DNA of 64,000 bases from a bacterium (GTDB taxonomy: Bacteria > Patescibacteriota > Microgenomatia > UBA1406 > GWC2-37-13), in the NCBI GenBank assembly GCA_021796235.1, contig JAJYOJ010000006.1:1-64000 (forward strand), written 5' to 3'. The translations under genes were made by a program, and so were the position numbers. The first letter of the stretch is position 1. Each line of letters starts with the position of its first letter. The notes beneath the pieces were generated by a model that did not search any database, was not told the origin of the DNA, and was given only the letters and a program-made list of their open reading frames with translations. Positions 1 to 9,230 of the stretch are shown here, piece by piece.

Positions 1-30
1 TTAACAACCCTCGGGGTTGACAATGTTGTT
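1..30 (-). repeat. REP-like hairpin, left flank of the RAYT gene
   Basis: A 6-bp stem (CAACCC/GGGTTG) with a 3-nt loop occupies 5-19. Read on the minus strand it matches the copy at 45159-45185 at all but one position over about 26 bases. A variant in the opposite orientation lies at 821-846, so the transposase gene sits between inverted copies. Such hairpins are the usual substrates of REP-associated tyrosine transposases. The copy touches the window edge, so a longer repeat cannot be excluded. Confidence 0.75.
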
Positions 31-63
31 CTGGCAATCTACATAGTAATATGGCTACATTTT

Positions 64-741
64 TCACCACTTCTCTGCATATTTTATTAGCTCAAGTGTC
101 CTTTGATGTTCTGCGTTTGATATTACAAACCGTTCGTATTTTTTTCTATTCCCGTTAAAAAGCGATAAAATTTCGCGTTGAGAGACTAAATTATTCTTTG
201 TTATGTTGATATAGTCTTTGAAAGAAGACCAAGTATAGGTTTTTAGATCCGAATAGCTTTTGATTAGACCGCTACTGTAGGGATTCAAATGAATATATCG
301 ACTTACATGCATGAATTGAGCTTCGTTGTTTACTTTTACAGACTTGAAGTCTGGCAAAAATAATGGCCCTTTTCTTTCTAATTTAATATTAGAATAACGG
401 GTAAAAGAATTTATTACATCCGCCATAAAATGTGATATGCCTTCATCTTTACTTTGCTTAAGTAAAAGGTGAAAATGGTTAGGCATAAGACAAAAAGCCA
501 GTATGTTTATTCTAAATGATACTTTGCGGCTTATTTTTCTTAGATAGGTTTTGGCGATAGTTAGGTCCAATAATGTAAGTTTTGAATAGCTAAACTTAAT
601 TTCACCAGAGCGGTAATACTCAAGAATTCCAAAAAATTGACTACAAAACCTGCTATTGTCAAAAACACGACGGTTGTCTATAGTTTTATTGAAGATATGA
701 AAAATTCCATTATTTACAAAGGGTTCGAGACGTGACGGCAT
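64..741 (-). CDS. REP-associated tyrosine transposase (RAYT, IS200-like Y1/HUH family)
   Basis: A 225-residue protein of the TnpA-REP (RAYT) branch of single-strand DNA HUH transposases. The metal-binding His pair is in PNHFHLLL (H89, H91), and the candidate nucleophile is Tyr116 in NSFTRYSN. The C-terminal signature SRYIHLNP, followed by a TWSS motif, is typical of RAYTs. Members of this family cut and join REP hairpins and are normally domesticated, single-copy genes rather than parts of a full insertion sequence. Here the gene is bracketed by inverted REP-like hairpins (1-30 and 821-846), and further copies lie at 45.2 and 45.9 kb. The ATG at 741 is the only sensible start. The catalytic residues look intact, so it could be active. 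Confidence 0.9.
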   Translation of the reverse strand: MPSRLEPFVNNGIFHIFNKTIDNRRVFDNSRFCSQFFGILEYYRSGEIKFSYSKLTLLDLTIAKTYLRKISRKVSFRINILAFCLMPNHFHLLLKQSKDEGISHFMADVINSFTRYSNIKLERKGPLFLPDFKSVKVNNEAQFMHVSRYIHLNPYSSGLIKSYSDLKTYTWSSFKDYINITKNNLVSQREILSLFNGNRKKYERFVISNAEHQRTLELIKYAEKW

Positions 742-820
742 AATTTCAGTTATATACCGTATCCTAAGAAAAACAACGGATTATAATCCACAAAACATCC
801 TTTACGAAGCCTTACAGTAG

Positions 821-846
821 TCTTTTCAACCCCGCGGGTTGTTATT
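821..846 (+). repeat. REP-like hairpin, right flank of the RAYT gene
   Basis: Stem CAACCC (827-832), loop CGC, stem GGGTTG (836-841). It shares the TTTTCAACCCC...GGGTTGTTA core with the copy at 45159-45185 but has GC in place of GA in the loop. It is inverted relative to the copy at 1-30. Confidence 0.7.
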
Positions 847-865
847 AAATCAAATATTCTGCTAA

Positions 866-3325
866 TTATTGTTTTGTGCAAATATTCGCCTTTCCTATTA
901 TTTTGTTATATATCTGTTGAGCGAGAATCTTGTGTCCAGAACTGTTCAAATTTCCGTCGGGAAACAGGTACTGTTTCTGGTTGTACATTGAGTTAAATAG
1001 AACGAAGTTACTATTTTTTTGGTTCTTTAGAAATTGTTGAAAATAGTCTTGATCAGCTGCGCTAAGATAATTATAGCTCAGGATCCAGAGTGCGTTGTTA
1101 TTTGACCGGATGAGTTGTTCTAAATAACTCTTTTGTTCTTTAAGAATTTCGTCTCTGCTTTTTTCCTTAATAACATCCTGCATACCTAAGGTCCAGGCCG
1201 GATACTCATTCCCTTTTGCAACTTCTTTTGCGTATGCCGGATTTAACGCTTTCTGCTCATCGTATTGGATACTTTTTTCTATTAATGGGTCATCTAATTG
1301 ATAGGGGTTTGCAATAAATAATAGTATAAGATCAGGCTTGTATTTTTTCCCTTTCAATAGATACCGTTCCACCGAGTACGAAAGATCGTATCCGTCTACA
1401 CCGAGATTGATAACCTCAAATTTCTGTATATTCGGGCAGATTTTCTGTTTATTCAGCATGGTTTGTAACTGCTCCGGCCAGTTATCCTGCGTCTTGATAT
1501 AGAGACCGTAGGTTTCGGAACCGCCCAATACCATAATCCTAAATAAACCCCTGGTTTTTTGGACAGTATAATTCTCCATGCTGTTGAATCCGTCGTTATT
1601 CATTCTATTCACTACCTTACTGAACGGAATTTGGGGATTAGGGTACCGCAATTCATACGGCTTTGGCTCGTAAAAATACTTAAATCTGCATCCGGCAATC
1701 TCCTGGTCTTGGCAAAATTTGTATACCTGGTCTTCAAACTGTTTCGAAAGGTAAAAACTCTGCTTTAGCTGCGGATAAAAATGCATAAAATACTTATCTG
1801 CCTGTTCTGTTCCTTGGATATTTTTTTCAATTGCATATAACCGCGTCAGCATGTTATACGGCGGGTATCGCCAGGTATTTTTGAATGTGTCAAGAAGCCT
1901 TGACGCGGCACCTACATTGTTAATTTTCGCGTAAAATCCTGTCAGATAATCCAGGCTGGGAAGCGAAATCGGCGACAGCTGTTCATACTCATTTGCAAGC
2001 ATCTTTGCCTTGGCCAACTTGTTGTTTTTAAGATCCTGCGTAATCAACGCCTGCCAGGGTTGGTGTTGCCACGGAAATATAAGCTTAGCCAACCTGTATT
2101 GTCTGGTAAGGTTCAGGATCTGTCCGGTGATCTGCAGCCAAATAAAAATCGTAAGCAACAGGCTCAATACGGTAAATATCCCATGCTGGTATTTCCTCAT
2201 TCCTTCTTTTAACCCCAAGCCCAGAAACAAAAACAGCAAAAGGTAAAAACCGGTTATCGAGTAGGTGTAATCTGTCTGAAAATTCAGCAATAGATAGAGG
2301 GCTAGGAAAAAAGAGGGATCGGCACGCCTGTTTTTGTATGCGCAGTACAATAATAAGCCTATCACTAAAATATACGGAATAAATCCGACAATACCAAGCT
2401 CGGTAAGATTGGTCAAAAACAGGTTGAGCGCAGACCGCACCTCATCCAACGGCGCGCTTACATACTTGTTTGAAGGATAGATATAGTTACCTTCCCCCCA
2501 GCCAAACAACGGTTTGTCAAAAAAACCGCGTATTCCTTGGTGATAATACTCGGGTCTACTCGACAATATATCTCTGGGAGTAAATTTAAGCGCCTGGTCA
2601 ACTCGTGTAAAAACAGGCTTAAACAAAGGAATTGTATGTAACTGTCTTTGGGTAAACGCAAAAAAAATCGCGATACCAATAACGATCGTAAAAAATGCTT
2701 TCCTGTATTCCGCCAATACGTCTTTTCTTTGCCAGAACAATAAGGCAAGAACGGCGAGAAGGTCAATATAGGCTGATCGGGAAAACGCAAACAGAAAGAA
2801 AAGGAAAAGGATCAATAATAAAATTGTTTTGGGTTTTTTATTCAATTTGATAAACAGCGCAGACAGGATGCTTAAACCCAAAAAATCACCTAGATGGTTG
2901 TGGTTTGGATAGAGTGGGTAAAAAAACTGGAGCGCTGAGGTGGTCGGCAGTTTAACTATATTCAAAGAAAAGAAACAGAATATCAAACCCAAACCAATTA
3001 ATGTCTGCAGTAAAACGTTTTTTATCTTTTCTTGTTCATTCATAGCCATTATCATGATAAAAAACGCGACAAAATAAAAGAGAATCTTGTCAATGGTATT
3101 AATTTTGTCGACCGAAAAAAAATAGTTGACGATAAGGCTGGAAAAAAACAGCAGGAAAGCAAAAAATATTTTCCAGTCGGGAAGACGAATCGGTTCCTTT
3201 CTCAAGCTTTTTTCCACAAAATACCCTGCAGGTAGCAATGTATATAAAGGCAGAGTCAAACCGGCCGGGAGTCTGGCCAATCCTTCGAGAAAAAACAAGA
3301 GAAAAAACAAATATATAACAATCAT
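866..3325 (-). CDS. O-antigen ligase-like membrane protein fused to an SGNH/GDSL hydrolase domain
   Basis: About 819 residues from the preferred start. The N-terminal half has about ten hydrophobic segments with Wzy_C/O-antigen-ligase hallmarks: a NHNHLGD loop near residue 145, SRSAYIDLL, and a GWGEGNY loop. A helical middle region, possibly TPR-like, follows. The C-terminal 220 residues look like an SGNH hydrolase: VLGGSETYG (block I Ser), NLGVDGYDLS (block II), a LLFIANPYQ region, and a terminal SSGHKI where the catalytic His would be expected. The likely role is polymerisation or ligation of surface glycans coupled to de-esterification, at the membrane. The frame is open to 3376, but I prefer the ATG at 3325 because it begins directly with a transmembrane segment and leaves room for a promoter towards the divergent gene at 3376. 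The fusion is unusual. Confidence 0.75.
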   Translation of the reverse strand: MIVIYLFFLLFFLEGLARLPAGLTLPLYTLLPAGYFVEKSLRKEPIRLPDWKIFFAFLLFFSSLIVNYFFSVDKINTIDKILFYFVAFFIMIMAMNEQEKIKNVLLQTLIGLGLIFCFFSLNIVKLPTTSALQFFYPLYPNHNHLGDFLGLSILSALFIKLNKKPKTILLLILFLFFLFAFSRSAYIDLLAVLALLFWQRKDVLAEYRKAFFTIVIGIAIFFAFTQRQLHTIPLFKPVFTRVDQALKFTPRDILSSRPEYYHQGIRGFFDKPLFGWGEGNYIYPSNKYVSAPLDEVRSALNLFLTNLTELGIVGFIPYILVIGLLLYCAYKNRRADPSFFLALYLLLNFQTDYTYSITGFYLLLFLFLGLGLKEGMRKYQHGIFTVLSLLLTIFIWLQITGQILNLTRQYRLAKLIFPWQHQPWQALITQDLKNNKLAKAKMLANEYEQLSPISLPSLDYLTGFYAKINNVGAASRLLDTFKNTWRYPPYNMLTRLYAIEKNIQGTEQADKYFMHFYPQLKQSFYLSKQFEDQVYKFCQDQEIAGCRFKYFYEPKPYELRYPNPQIPFSKVVNRMNNDGFNSMENYTVQKTRGLFRIMVLGGSETYGLYIKTQDNWPEQLQTMLNKQKICPNIQKFEVINLGVDGYDLSYSVERYLLKGKKYKPDLILLFIANPYQLDDPLIEKSIQYDEQKALNPAYAKEVAKGNEYPAWTLGMQDVIKEKSRDEILKEQKSYLEQLIRSNNNALWILSYNYLSAADQDYFQQFLKNQKNSNFVLFNSMYNQKQYLFPDGNLNSSGHKILAQQIYNKIIGKANICTKQ

Positions 3326-3375
3326 ATTTTTGGTATTGATTTGGCAATTTATTTGTGCTAGCTTTAATTGTAGCA

Positions 3376-5064
3376 ATGAAACGAGTCATATTACTACCAT
3401 TTTTTTTAGTTATTTTCCTATCGATATTCGCCTCCGGTAAAAACGTATTAGCCGATCATACCTGTTATGCAAGTTGTGGTAGTCCTCCATCTTGTTCTCC
3501 CGGTCTATCTTGTATCGGCGGCATATGTAAAAATGCGAGCTGTACGGACCGACCGGACTGCAGCTGTAAACAACCAAATTGTACAGCCTTGAGCGGTCCT
3601 GCAACCGCGGTTGTGGGAAACAGCTACACATACTCTGCCTCATATAATAATGGCTACGGGACGCTGGACAAGGCCGGAATGGGTATCGGAACCAGCTGCA
3701 TTTCCTATATCTTACCTACCGTATACCCCGCTTCTCCGAATACATATTCTTTTAACTGGAAGCCCACAGCGGCCGGCACGTATACGGTATTTTGCGATGC
3801 GTGGAATGATGCTATAGCCGAATGCAAAGGAGCGTGTAATAACGGAGCGACCAATCCGTACGCATGCGCGGGTCCTGCTCCTGTATCTATGACCGTGAAT
3901 GTCGTAATGCCGACTCCCACGCCTACTCCTACTCCTACTCCAACCCCCACGCCTACTCCTACTCCAACCCCCTATCCCGCCTCAGTCGTTTCTGGTAATC
4001 TGCAACAACAATCAGTAACTGCCGTCTGTTCGTCTTATCCGGCAACCGGCCCGGGCCCAACCATCGCTCTAATTCCCCAATATTCAACCGGAGTAACTAC
4101 GGTTTGTGCGTCCAACCTGGCAGTCGGAAGCTATGCCTGTACGATTTCCTACGACAACCAAAACCCATTGCAACCGCCTCCACCATTATCCCAGGACTTT
4201 ACACTTAGAACAACAGCAAGCGGCTATACCACAGGACAATGGGAAACTGGCAATACCTGCGGCGGCAGCTCTAATAACACCAGAAACGTTGGTGTTGGCC
4301 AAACATATCCAAGCTGGCATATTTTTTACCTTTATACGCCCTGGATAAAAGTCTTAAACAGTTCTTTTACAACAGCCGGCCTTGGTTTTTCTTTACCGGC
4401 AACTGTTAGTAGATATGACTCTGACGATCCTGGCCACCGATATATTCTGGACGGATCAGCTGTGGGCATAGCCACAAATATTTTGACATTTAACACAACT
4501 AATCAACCCGTATCCGCGAATAACTGGCAGGTAGCGCCAAATTATACAGCTAATACAATATTTTCGAAAAGCTCTTTTCTTTCTTATGTAAGGTCTCGTA
4601 AACCCTACCAAACGTTGAACTTGCTCGATAAAAACCTAAGTCAGATTACCCAATCTGGTATTTATTATTACAACGCGAGTACGACGCCGCTTCAGGTCAT
4701 TTCAGCTCCCTCGGTCAATTTTGTACTTATTGTTGACGGTGAGATAGATATCAATCAAGACTTCAACAGAAATGCGTCAAACGACACGCCCAATGCCTCG
4801 ATTGCAATTTTAGCTGACACAATCTCTTTTAACTCAGCGGTTGCTTATGCGTATGGAATATTTTCTGCGCCTAATATAAATACCGGCCGGTCCACCACTG
4901 GACTGAAAATTAAGGGTAATCTCATTTCGGGAACGTTCGCCATGGATCGGTTTCAATCAAACAACTCCTACCCCTCGACTTTTATTGTTTTTTATCCAAA
5001 TACCTATTTAGGATTGTTACCATATTTATCAGTTGATAAATACAACTGGCAGCAGACACAGTAA
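3376..5064 (+). CDS. secreted cell-surface protein with a Pro-Thr repeat linker
   Basis: 562 residues with an N-terminal signal peptide (MKR, hydrophobic core, cleavage near VLA-DH). A Cys-rich segment of about 50 residues follows, then an immunoglobulin-like domain. A low-complexity (Pro-Thr)n linker is encoded at about 3909-3969, and the C-terminal domain of about 350 residues is unrecognised. Within the last 150 residues a stretch with VLIVDGEIDINQDFNRN and later KIKGNLISG resembles pilus-associated or polymer-forming surface proteins of Gram-positive and CPR bacteria. The pilus-like gene starts 2 nt downstream, so the two probably form an operon and act together outside the cell, perhaps in adhesion. 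The ATG at 3376 is preferred because it begins the signal peptide. Confidence 0.6.
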   Translation: MKRVILLPFFLVIFLSIFASGKNVLADHTCYASCGSPPSCSPGLSCIGGICKNASCTDRPDCSCKQPNCTALSGPATAVVGNSYTYSASYNNGYGTLDKAGMGIGTSCISYILPTVYPASPNTYSFNWKPTAAGTYTVFCDAWNDAIAECKGACNNGATNPYACAGPAPVSMTVNVVMPTPTPTPTPTPTPTPTPTPTPYPASVVSGNLQQQSVTAVCSSYPATGPGPTIALIPQYSTGVTTVCASNLAVGSYACTISYDNQNPLQPPPPLSQDFTLRTTASGYTTGQWETGNTCGGSSNNTRNVGVGQTYPSWHIFYLYTPWIKVLNSSFTTAGLGFSLPATVSRYDSDDPGHRYILDGSAVGIATNILTFNTTNQPVSANNWQVAPNYTANTIFSKSSFLSYVRSRKPYQTLNLLDKNLSQITQSGIYYYNASTTPLQVISAPSVNFVLIVDGEIDINQDFNRNASNDTPNASIAILADTISFNSAVAYAYGIFSAPNINTGRSTTGLKIKGNLISGTFAMDRFQSNNSYPSTFIVFYPNTYLGLLPYLSVDKYNWQQTQ

Positions 5065-5065
5065 C

Positions 5066-5884
5066 ATGAAAAATATCAATCAAAAAGGTCAAACCTTGCT
5101 TATTGCAATTATGCTTCTGGCAACCGCCCTAACGGTTGTCCTTGCGGTTTCTTTTAGATCAACTACAGAAACAAGCCTCACAAAACTAGAGGAAGAACAC
5201 CAAAAGGCTCTGGCCGCTGCTGAAGCTGGGATCCAGGCTGCTTTGCAAAAAGGAAATACCAACCTCGCCTCATTAAATGTCCCGACTGGTTTTACCGGAA
5301 ATGCTTCCGTCTCCACAACCACCAAAACTACCTTTGTCAGTCCTCTGCTTCAAAAGGATGAACAGTATACTTTTTACTTAACTTCGCCCGGCGGATCGGT
5401 TGATGATCCAAATTTTGCCAATCTAACTCCGAATTCAGCCTTTAGTAACTTACCTTTAACTATTTGCTTCGGTTCGTCCACTTCTGCGCCGGCTCTCGAC
5501 ATCAGCTTGATCCGAAGCGATAAAGTGATTAAATATGCTGTCAATCCCATAAGTCCAGCCGCAACAATAATTACAGGAAATAATGTCTCAACCGCAGCTT
5601 CGCCGGCTGCTAACGACTGTCCATCCGGTACCGTTTCCTTCACAAACAAATTTAATATCCCACCCGCCGACGTTGGGTTAGCCAGTTTGCTTTTAGTTGT
5701 TCATGTTCTTTCTCCGAGCCCTATCTCAACTTACCTGGGTTTACAAAGTACAGGCGGCAATCTTCCCTTCCAGGGAAGGACAATCGTATCCAACGCCCAT
5801 TCGCCTGGCGGAGTTTCAACTACAGTGCAGCTTTTTCAATCCTATCCGCAGATTCCTTCTGACTTTTTTGTGACCTCGTTTTGA
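5066..5884 (+). CDS. PilX-like type IV pilus-associated protein
   Basis: 272 residues starting MKNINQKGQTLLIAIMLL. A short basic leader ending in Gly is followed by a hydrophobic helix (about residues 9-32) and a conserved acidic/Thr segment, the pattern of class III prepilin signal peptides and of the PilX N-terminal domain. The rest is a Ser/Thr-rich extracellular domain with no recognised fold. It lies 2 nt after the secreted Pro-Thr-linker protein and is probably co-transcribed with it. It is likely a minor pilin or pseudopilin. No pilus assembly ATPase is present in this window. The stop is TGA, which supports the standard bacterial code. Confidence 0.6.
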   Translation: MKNINQKGQTLLIAIMLLATALTVVLAVSFRSTTETSLTKLEEEHQKALAAAEAGIQAALQKGNTNLASLNVPTGFTGNASVSTTTKTTFVSPLLQKDEQYTFYLTSPGGSVDDPNFANLTPNSAFSNLPLTICFGSSTSAPALDISLIRSDKVIKYAVNPISPAATIITGNNVSTAASPAANDCPSGTVSFTNKFNIPPADVGLASLLLVVHVLSPSPISTYLGLQSTGGNLPFQGRTIVSNAHSPGGVSTTVQLFQSYPQIPSDFFVTSF

Positions 5885-6112
5885 TTCAAGAGATTTTTTT
5901 ATTGTCAAGAAGCCTATACAGGGTTTGTTTAACTATTTTTTTTGAGAGATCCGAAACTTTAGAAAAAACATTTGGTTCTCCTATTGGGGTGGCTCTCAAA
6001 TAGGGGGCCTCGAAGGTTATGCGGTATTGGGGATGAATACTCTTCTGGCGTACTGTTTGCATTTATTATAGTTATAATACTGTGGGTTGTAATTTGTCAA
6101 CAACAAATTTTT
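5885..6112. other. intergenic region with no recognised gene
   Basis: 228 bases between two convergent genes. Some poly-T tracts (5893-5900, 5937-5943) follow the pilus-like gene, but no strong stem precedes them. I see no RNA gene or conserved repeat. Confidence 0.5.
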
Positions 6113-6856
6113 TTAGAATTTCTCAAAAAACACCTGATCGCGGGGGACGCCTTTTTCATAGAGATGCTGTTCTTTAATCAGTTCAACCATATTTCTTCCA
6201 CCGCAAAGATAATAATCAAAGTTTGAGATTTGCGATTTAAGATCTGCGATTTTTTGCTCCAGCGCGTTGTTTATATGCCCTAAGAAAAAATAATTTTTAT
6301 CATCCTCCGGAAGCGCAGCTAAATTTTCTTCTCTTGATAAACAAATTACAAATTGAAACCGGGGATTCGCCTCAGAGATTTTTTTTAGTTCATTAAAATA
6401 ATAAATTTCTTTAAAATATCTCATTCCCCAAAAAAGATAGATTTGAGATTTAAGATGTGCGATTTGACATTGGTCCAGAATGCTGACCATCGGTGCAATG
6501 CCGGTTCCGGTTGCCAAAAAAACTTTATCGCGGGGTGTTTCATGCAGCTTAAACATCCCGGCCGGTCCTTGAAACTCTACCTCCTGATCAACCGTTATCC
6601 TTTTCAAATACTCTGATGCCACTCCGCCCGGAACATGTTCAACCAAAAGATCAAAGCCGGTTTTTTTTGTTACGGAAGAAAAGATTGAGTAGAGTCGGCG
6701 CGCTGTCTCTCCGTTTTCCTGCGGAACCAGCAAGATCATATACTGTCCGGGTATGAAGCTAAATTCCTTCGGATCGATTAGATCAAAATGAAATAAGCAA
6801 ACCGTTTCTGTCAGTTGGGTTTTAGAAGAAAGCCGGGTTTTATAGGTTGTTAACAT
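6113..6856 (-). CDS. ferredoxin-NAD(P)+ reductase-like flavoprotein
   Basis: 247 residues. FAD-binding RRLYS (53-57) and a GPAGMF turn (97-102) are followed by the NAD-binding ATGTGIAP (115-122), a CGG motif near residue 223 and the terminal FFEKF. This is the FNR superfamily layout (FAD barrel then nucleotide-binding domain). It would shuttle electrons between NAD(P)H and a ferredoxin or flavodoxin-type partner in the cytoplasm. No iron-sulfur partner is adjacent. It lies 13 nt downstream of virD4 on the same strand. Two short in-frame repeats encode LKSQI-type segments (6222-6249 and 6442-6462) and look like late insertions. Confidence 0.8.
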   Translation of the reverse strand: MLTTYKTRLSSKTQLTETVCLFHFDLIDPKEFSFIPGQYMILLVPQENGETARRLYSIFSSVTKKTGFDLLVEHVPGGVASEYLKRITVDQEVEFQGPAGMFKLHETPRDKVFLATGTGIAPMVSILDQCQIAHLKSQIYLFWGMRYFKEIYYFNELKKISEANPRFQFVICLSREENLAALPEDDKNYFFLGHINNALEQKIADLKSQISNFDYYLCGGRNMVELIKEQHLYEKGVPRDQVFFEKF

Positions 6857-6869
6857 TATTCTTAGTTCT

Positions 6870-9224
6870 TTATAATCTGGCTCTTTGTGATACTTCTGCT
6901 TCCACTAACTCTCGTGGCCTGCCGAATTTCAGGCGCGAAAGCTGAATAATTGCCTGAGCAATTTTAGGATTGGCCAAAGACTTAAGTTTGCTTAAATCTT
7001 TGGTTAAATCCACAGAAAATGGCGGCACCGGCTCGTTGTCAACTATTGTCTTCATATAGGCATGGAATCTTTCAACGTTGATAAGATCTGTCTCGGTAAA
7101 GACCGGTTGATATTCACGCTGTAGGTAAGAAGCGTCGGTTACTCCAACCCGGAACGAGATTAAGCTTCCGACGTTGCCAAAAACAGCATTTTTTACTTCC
7201 TCATCCATCTGGCCGATAAACTGGTTGGCTACGGTTAAATTGAGATGATATTTTCTGGCCTCGGAAAGGATGGTTGCAAAATCAGGCGTAGCAAAGTTTT
7301 GGAACTCATCGACATAAAGAAAAAAATCACGCCTTTTATCTTCGGGTATTTCCTGCCGGCTCATTGCGGCAACCAAGATTTTCGGGATCAAAACCAAGCC
7401 TAAAAAGCTTGAGTTTTCTTCGCCTAATTTTCCTTTAGACAAATTTATCAGAAGAATTTTTCCCTCATCCATAACGTGGCGAAAGTCAAAGGCCGAAACC
7501 GATTGACCGATGATGTTGCGCATTGTTTTATTGGTTACAAACCGACCGAACTTCGAGACGATATAGTCCAAAACCTCAGATTTGTGGAAGTCTGACGTTT
7601 GCGCGATTTGATCTGTCCAATAACGCCGGACAATTGGATCTTCAACTTTAGGCAAAATTTCCTGAACATATTTTGGATCCTGCAAAACTCGCATCACCTC
7701 AACAAACGTTGCTCCTGGCTCATACATTACTGTCAACATTGCGTTTCGCACCGCATGTTCAAATCTGGGCCCGATAATTCCAGTTCTTTGGGGATCGTAA
7801 AGTTTATACATCAGATTAATAATTGCCGTTGTTATAAAGTGTTTTTGTTCTTCGGTTCTCGCTTCCAAAAGATTTAGCCCCATCGGTCGCTCTGTATCAG
7901 AAGGATCAAAATAGATAACGTCCTCAGCTCGCTCGGGTGGAATATATTTTACAATTTCGTCGATTAGGTCTCCGTGTGGATCGATTACACAAACGCCGTG
8001 TCCGCCCCTAATGTCTTGAAGCGCCATATCCTGAAGAAGTACGGATTTCCCAACGCCGGTTTTTCCAATAATATAAACGTGACGACGTCTATCCTCAAAT
8101 CCAATGTCGATCGGGCGTTTAACTCCACGATAGTATCCTTGACCAATAAATGTCCCGTCTTTTTGCGGAACATCCGAAGGAACAGGCGCCGTCTTTGCCC
8201 TCAACCATTGAATATGGGGTGTTTCGATTGTTTTATTGGGAAAATGATAGATCGTTGCCAGCTCGTCGGTTGACAATACCGAAGTTGACTTAGAAAATGG
8301 CAGTTCGAAAACAGGAAAAAATTTGTAGATAAAATTTATCATGAAACCACCCTTGAAAAGAATTCGCGGGCCTTTAAAACTGTTCAGGTCCGAATTAAAC
8401 TGGGTAAATGCGGTTTTTATATTTCGCAAATGCATGTCGGCCATGTTTTTGGTTTTGGCCGACACAACAAAGCGTATTGTTGTTTCGAATCCCGGGCGGG
8501 AGGTTTTTTCATCAATTTTGTCTAGGGTTTTAGGATCGGTTTTAAATGTGGCTTTTTCGGGATTGGCCTCAGTCTTTTTAGTTGAGGAAACATAAGATTT
8601 GCCTTCTTTCTTCCATTTACCCGGAGCGGGACGAATCAGCACCTGGACAACCGCCCCTTCCCCTTCCGACATTTTTGAGAGCGCCGAAGTAATTCCGGCC
8701 AAAGAGTCGGTCGACAGATCTTTATAAACCTTTATTGGCATATAGGAATAGTCTTTTTGGACTAGTGCCCCGTAAGAAACTTTGCCGTCTTCGGAAAAAA
8801 TATTCGGCTCGTCGACTCGACGGATATCGGCTGTCGGATAATATCCGTAAACTGTTTTTTCAACCAGATCAATTATCCGAGAAGGAGCTGAAACGTAAAA
8901 CCGAATTTCCGCCTCTTTTCCCACAATCTCAAACGCCAGCACGTCATCAAGGTCTAAAAACGAAAACCAGCCAGACTTTTTTAACGAGGAAAATGATGCA
9001 AACATCTGTTCTGCTGCATCAATCTTAATCTCGTTTTCCTTAGAAATTTTAACTTCCAGAGTCAACATTTCCAAAGAAATTTTCTCACGCTTTTTAAGAC
9101 GAAAATAAAGAATTATCAGATAAATAAGTATAAGGGTAACGGCGCCGGCTAAAAGCGCGGCACAAAGAGCTAAACCCAACGTCGTTAACTTGTCGGTAAA
9201 AGTTGCAACCGAACTTATGTCCAT
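6870..9224 (-). CDS. VirD4/TraG-like type IV secretion coupling ATPase
   Basis: 784 residues from the preferred start. One N-terminal transmembrane helix is followed by a long N-terminal domain. The P-loop GKTGVGKS is near residue 388, followed by VCVIDPHGDLIDE, and the Walker B LYVDEFQNF is near residue 640 with TVANQFIGQM after it. These are features of VirD4/TraD/TraG coupling proteins (the DUF87 and TraM-recognition domains), which pump DNA or protein substrates through an inner-membrane channel. The frame is open to 9254, but the ATG at 9224 starts the membrane helix and has a TATAAT 6 nt upstream on its strand (9231-9236), so I use it. Together with VirB4, PrgI, VirB2-like and VirB6 genes in this window it suggests a chromosomal secretion or DNA-transfer machine. 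Confidence 0.85.
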   Translation of the reverse strand: MDISSVATFTDKLTTLGLALCAALLAGAVTLILIYLIILYFRLKKREKISLEMLTLEVKISKENEIKIDAAEQMFASFSSLKKSGWFSFLDLDDVLAFEIVGKEAEIRFYVSAPSRIIDLVEKTVYGYYPTADIRRVDEPNIFSEDGKVSYGALVQKDYSYMPIKVYKDLSTDSLAGITSALSKMSEGEGAVVQVLIRPAPGKWKKEGKSYVSSTKKTEANPEKATFKTDPKTLDKIDEKTSRPGFETTIRFVVSAKTKNMADMHLRNIKTAFTQFNSDLNSFKGPRILFKGGFMINFIYKFFPVFELPFSKSTSVLSTDELATIYHFPNKTIETPHIQWLRAKTAPVPSDVPQKDGTFIGQGYYRGVKRPIDIGFEDRRRHVYIIGKTGVGKSVLLQDMALQDIRGGHGVCVIDPHGDLIDEIVKYIPPERAEDVIYFDPSDTERPMGLNLLEARTEEQKHFITTAIINLMYKLYDPQRTGIIGPRFEHAVRNAMLTVMYEPGATFVEVMRVLQDPKYVQEILPKVEDPIVRRYWTDQIAQTSDFHKSEVLDYIVSKFGRFVTNKTMRNIIGQSVSAFDFRHVMDEGKILLINLSKGKLGEENSSFLGLVLIPKILVAAMSRQEIPEDKRRDFFLYVDEFQNFATPDFATILSEARKYHLNLTVANQFIGQMDEEVKNAVFGNVGSLISFRVGVTDASYLQREYQPVFTETDLINVERFHAYMKTIVDNEPVPPFSVDLTKDLSKLKSLANPKIAQAIIQLSRLKFGRPRELVEAEVSQRARL

Positions 9225-9230
9225 ATAAAA

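Noticed and set aside
3032-3235. Plus-strand reading frame over the N-terminal half of the O-antigen ligase gene
   Set aside because: It is a shadow of the membrane-protein frame on the other strand, without family features.
3909-3969. Tandem CCTACT-type repeats, possible CRISPR or microsatellite array
   Set aside because: The repeat unit is 6-12 nt, in frame and encodes the Pro-Thr linker of the secreted protein. There are no spacers.
5760-5785. CCCTTCC/GGAAGG palindrome inside the pilus-like gene
   Set aside because: Short and coding; within chance for this sequence.
5972-6226. Plus-strand frame of 84 residues upstream of and into the FNR gene
   Set aside because: Overlaps the 3' end of the reductase, has no clear start signal and no recognisable product.
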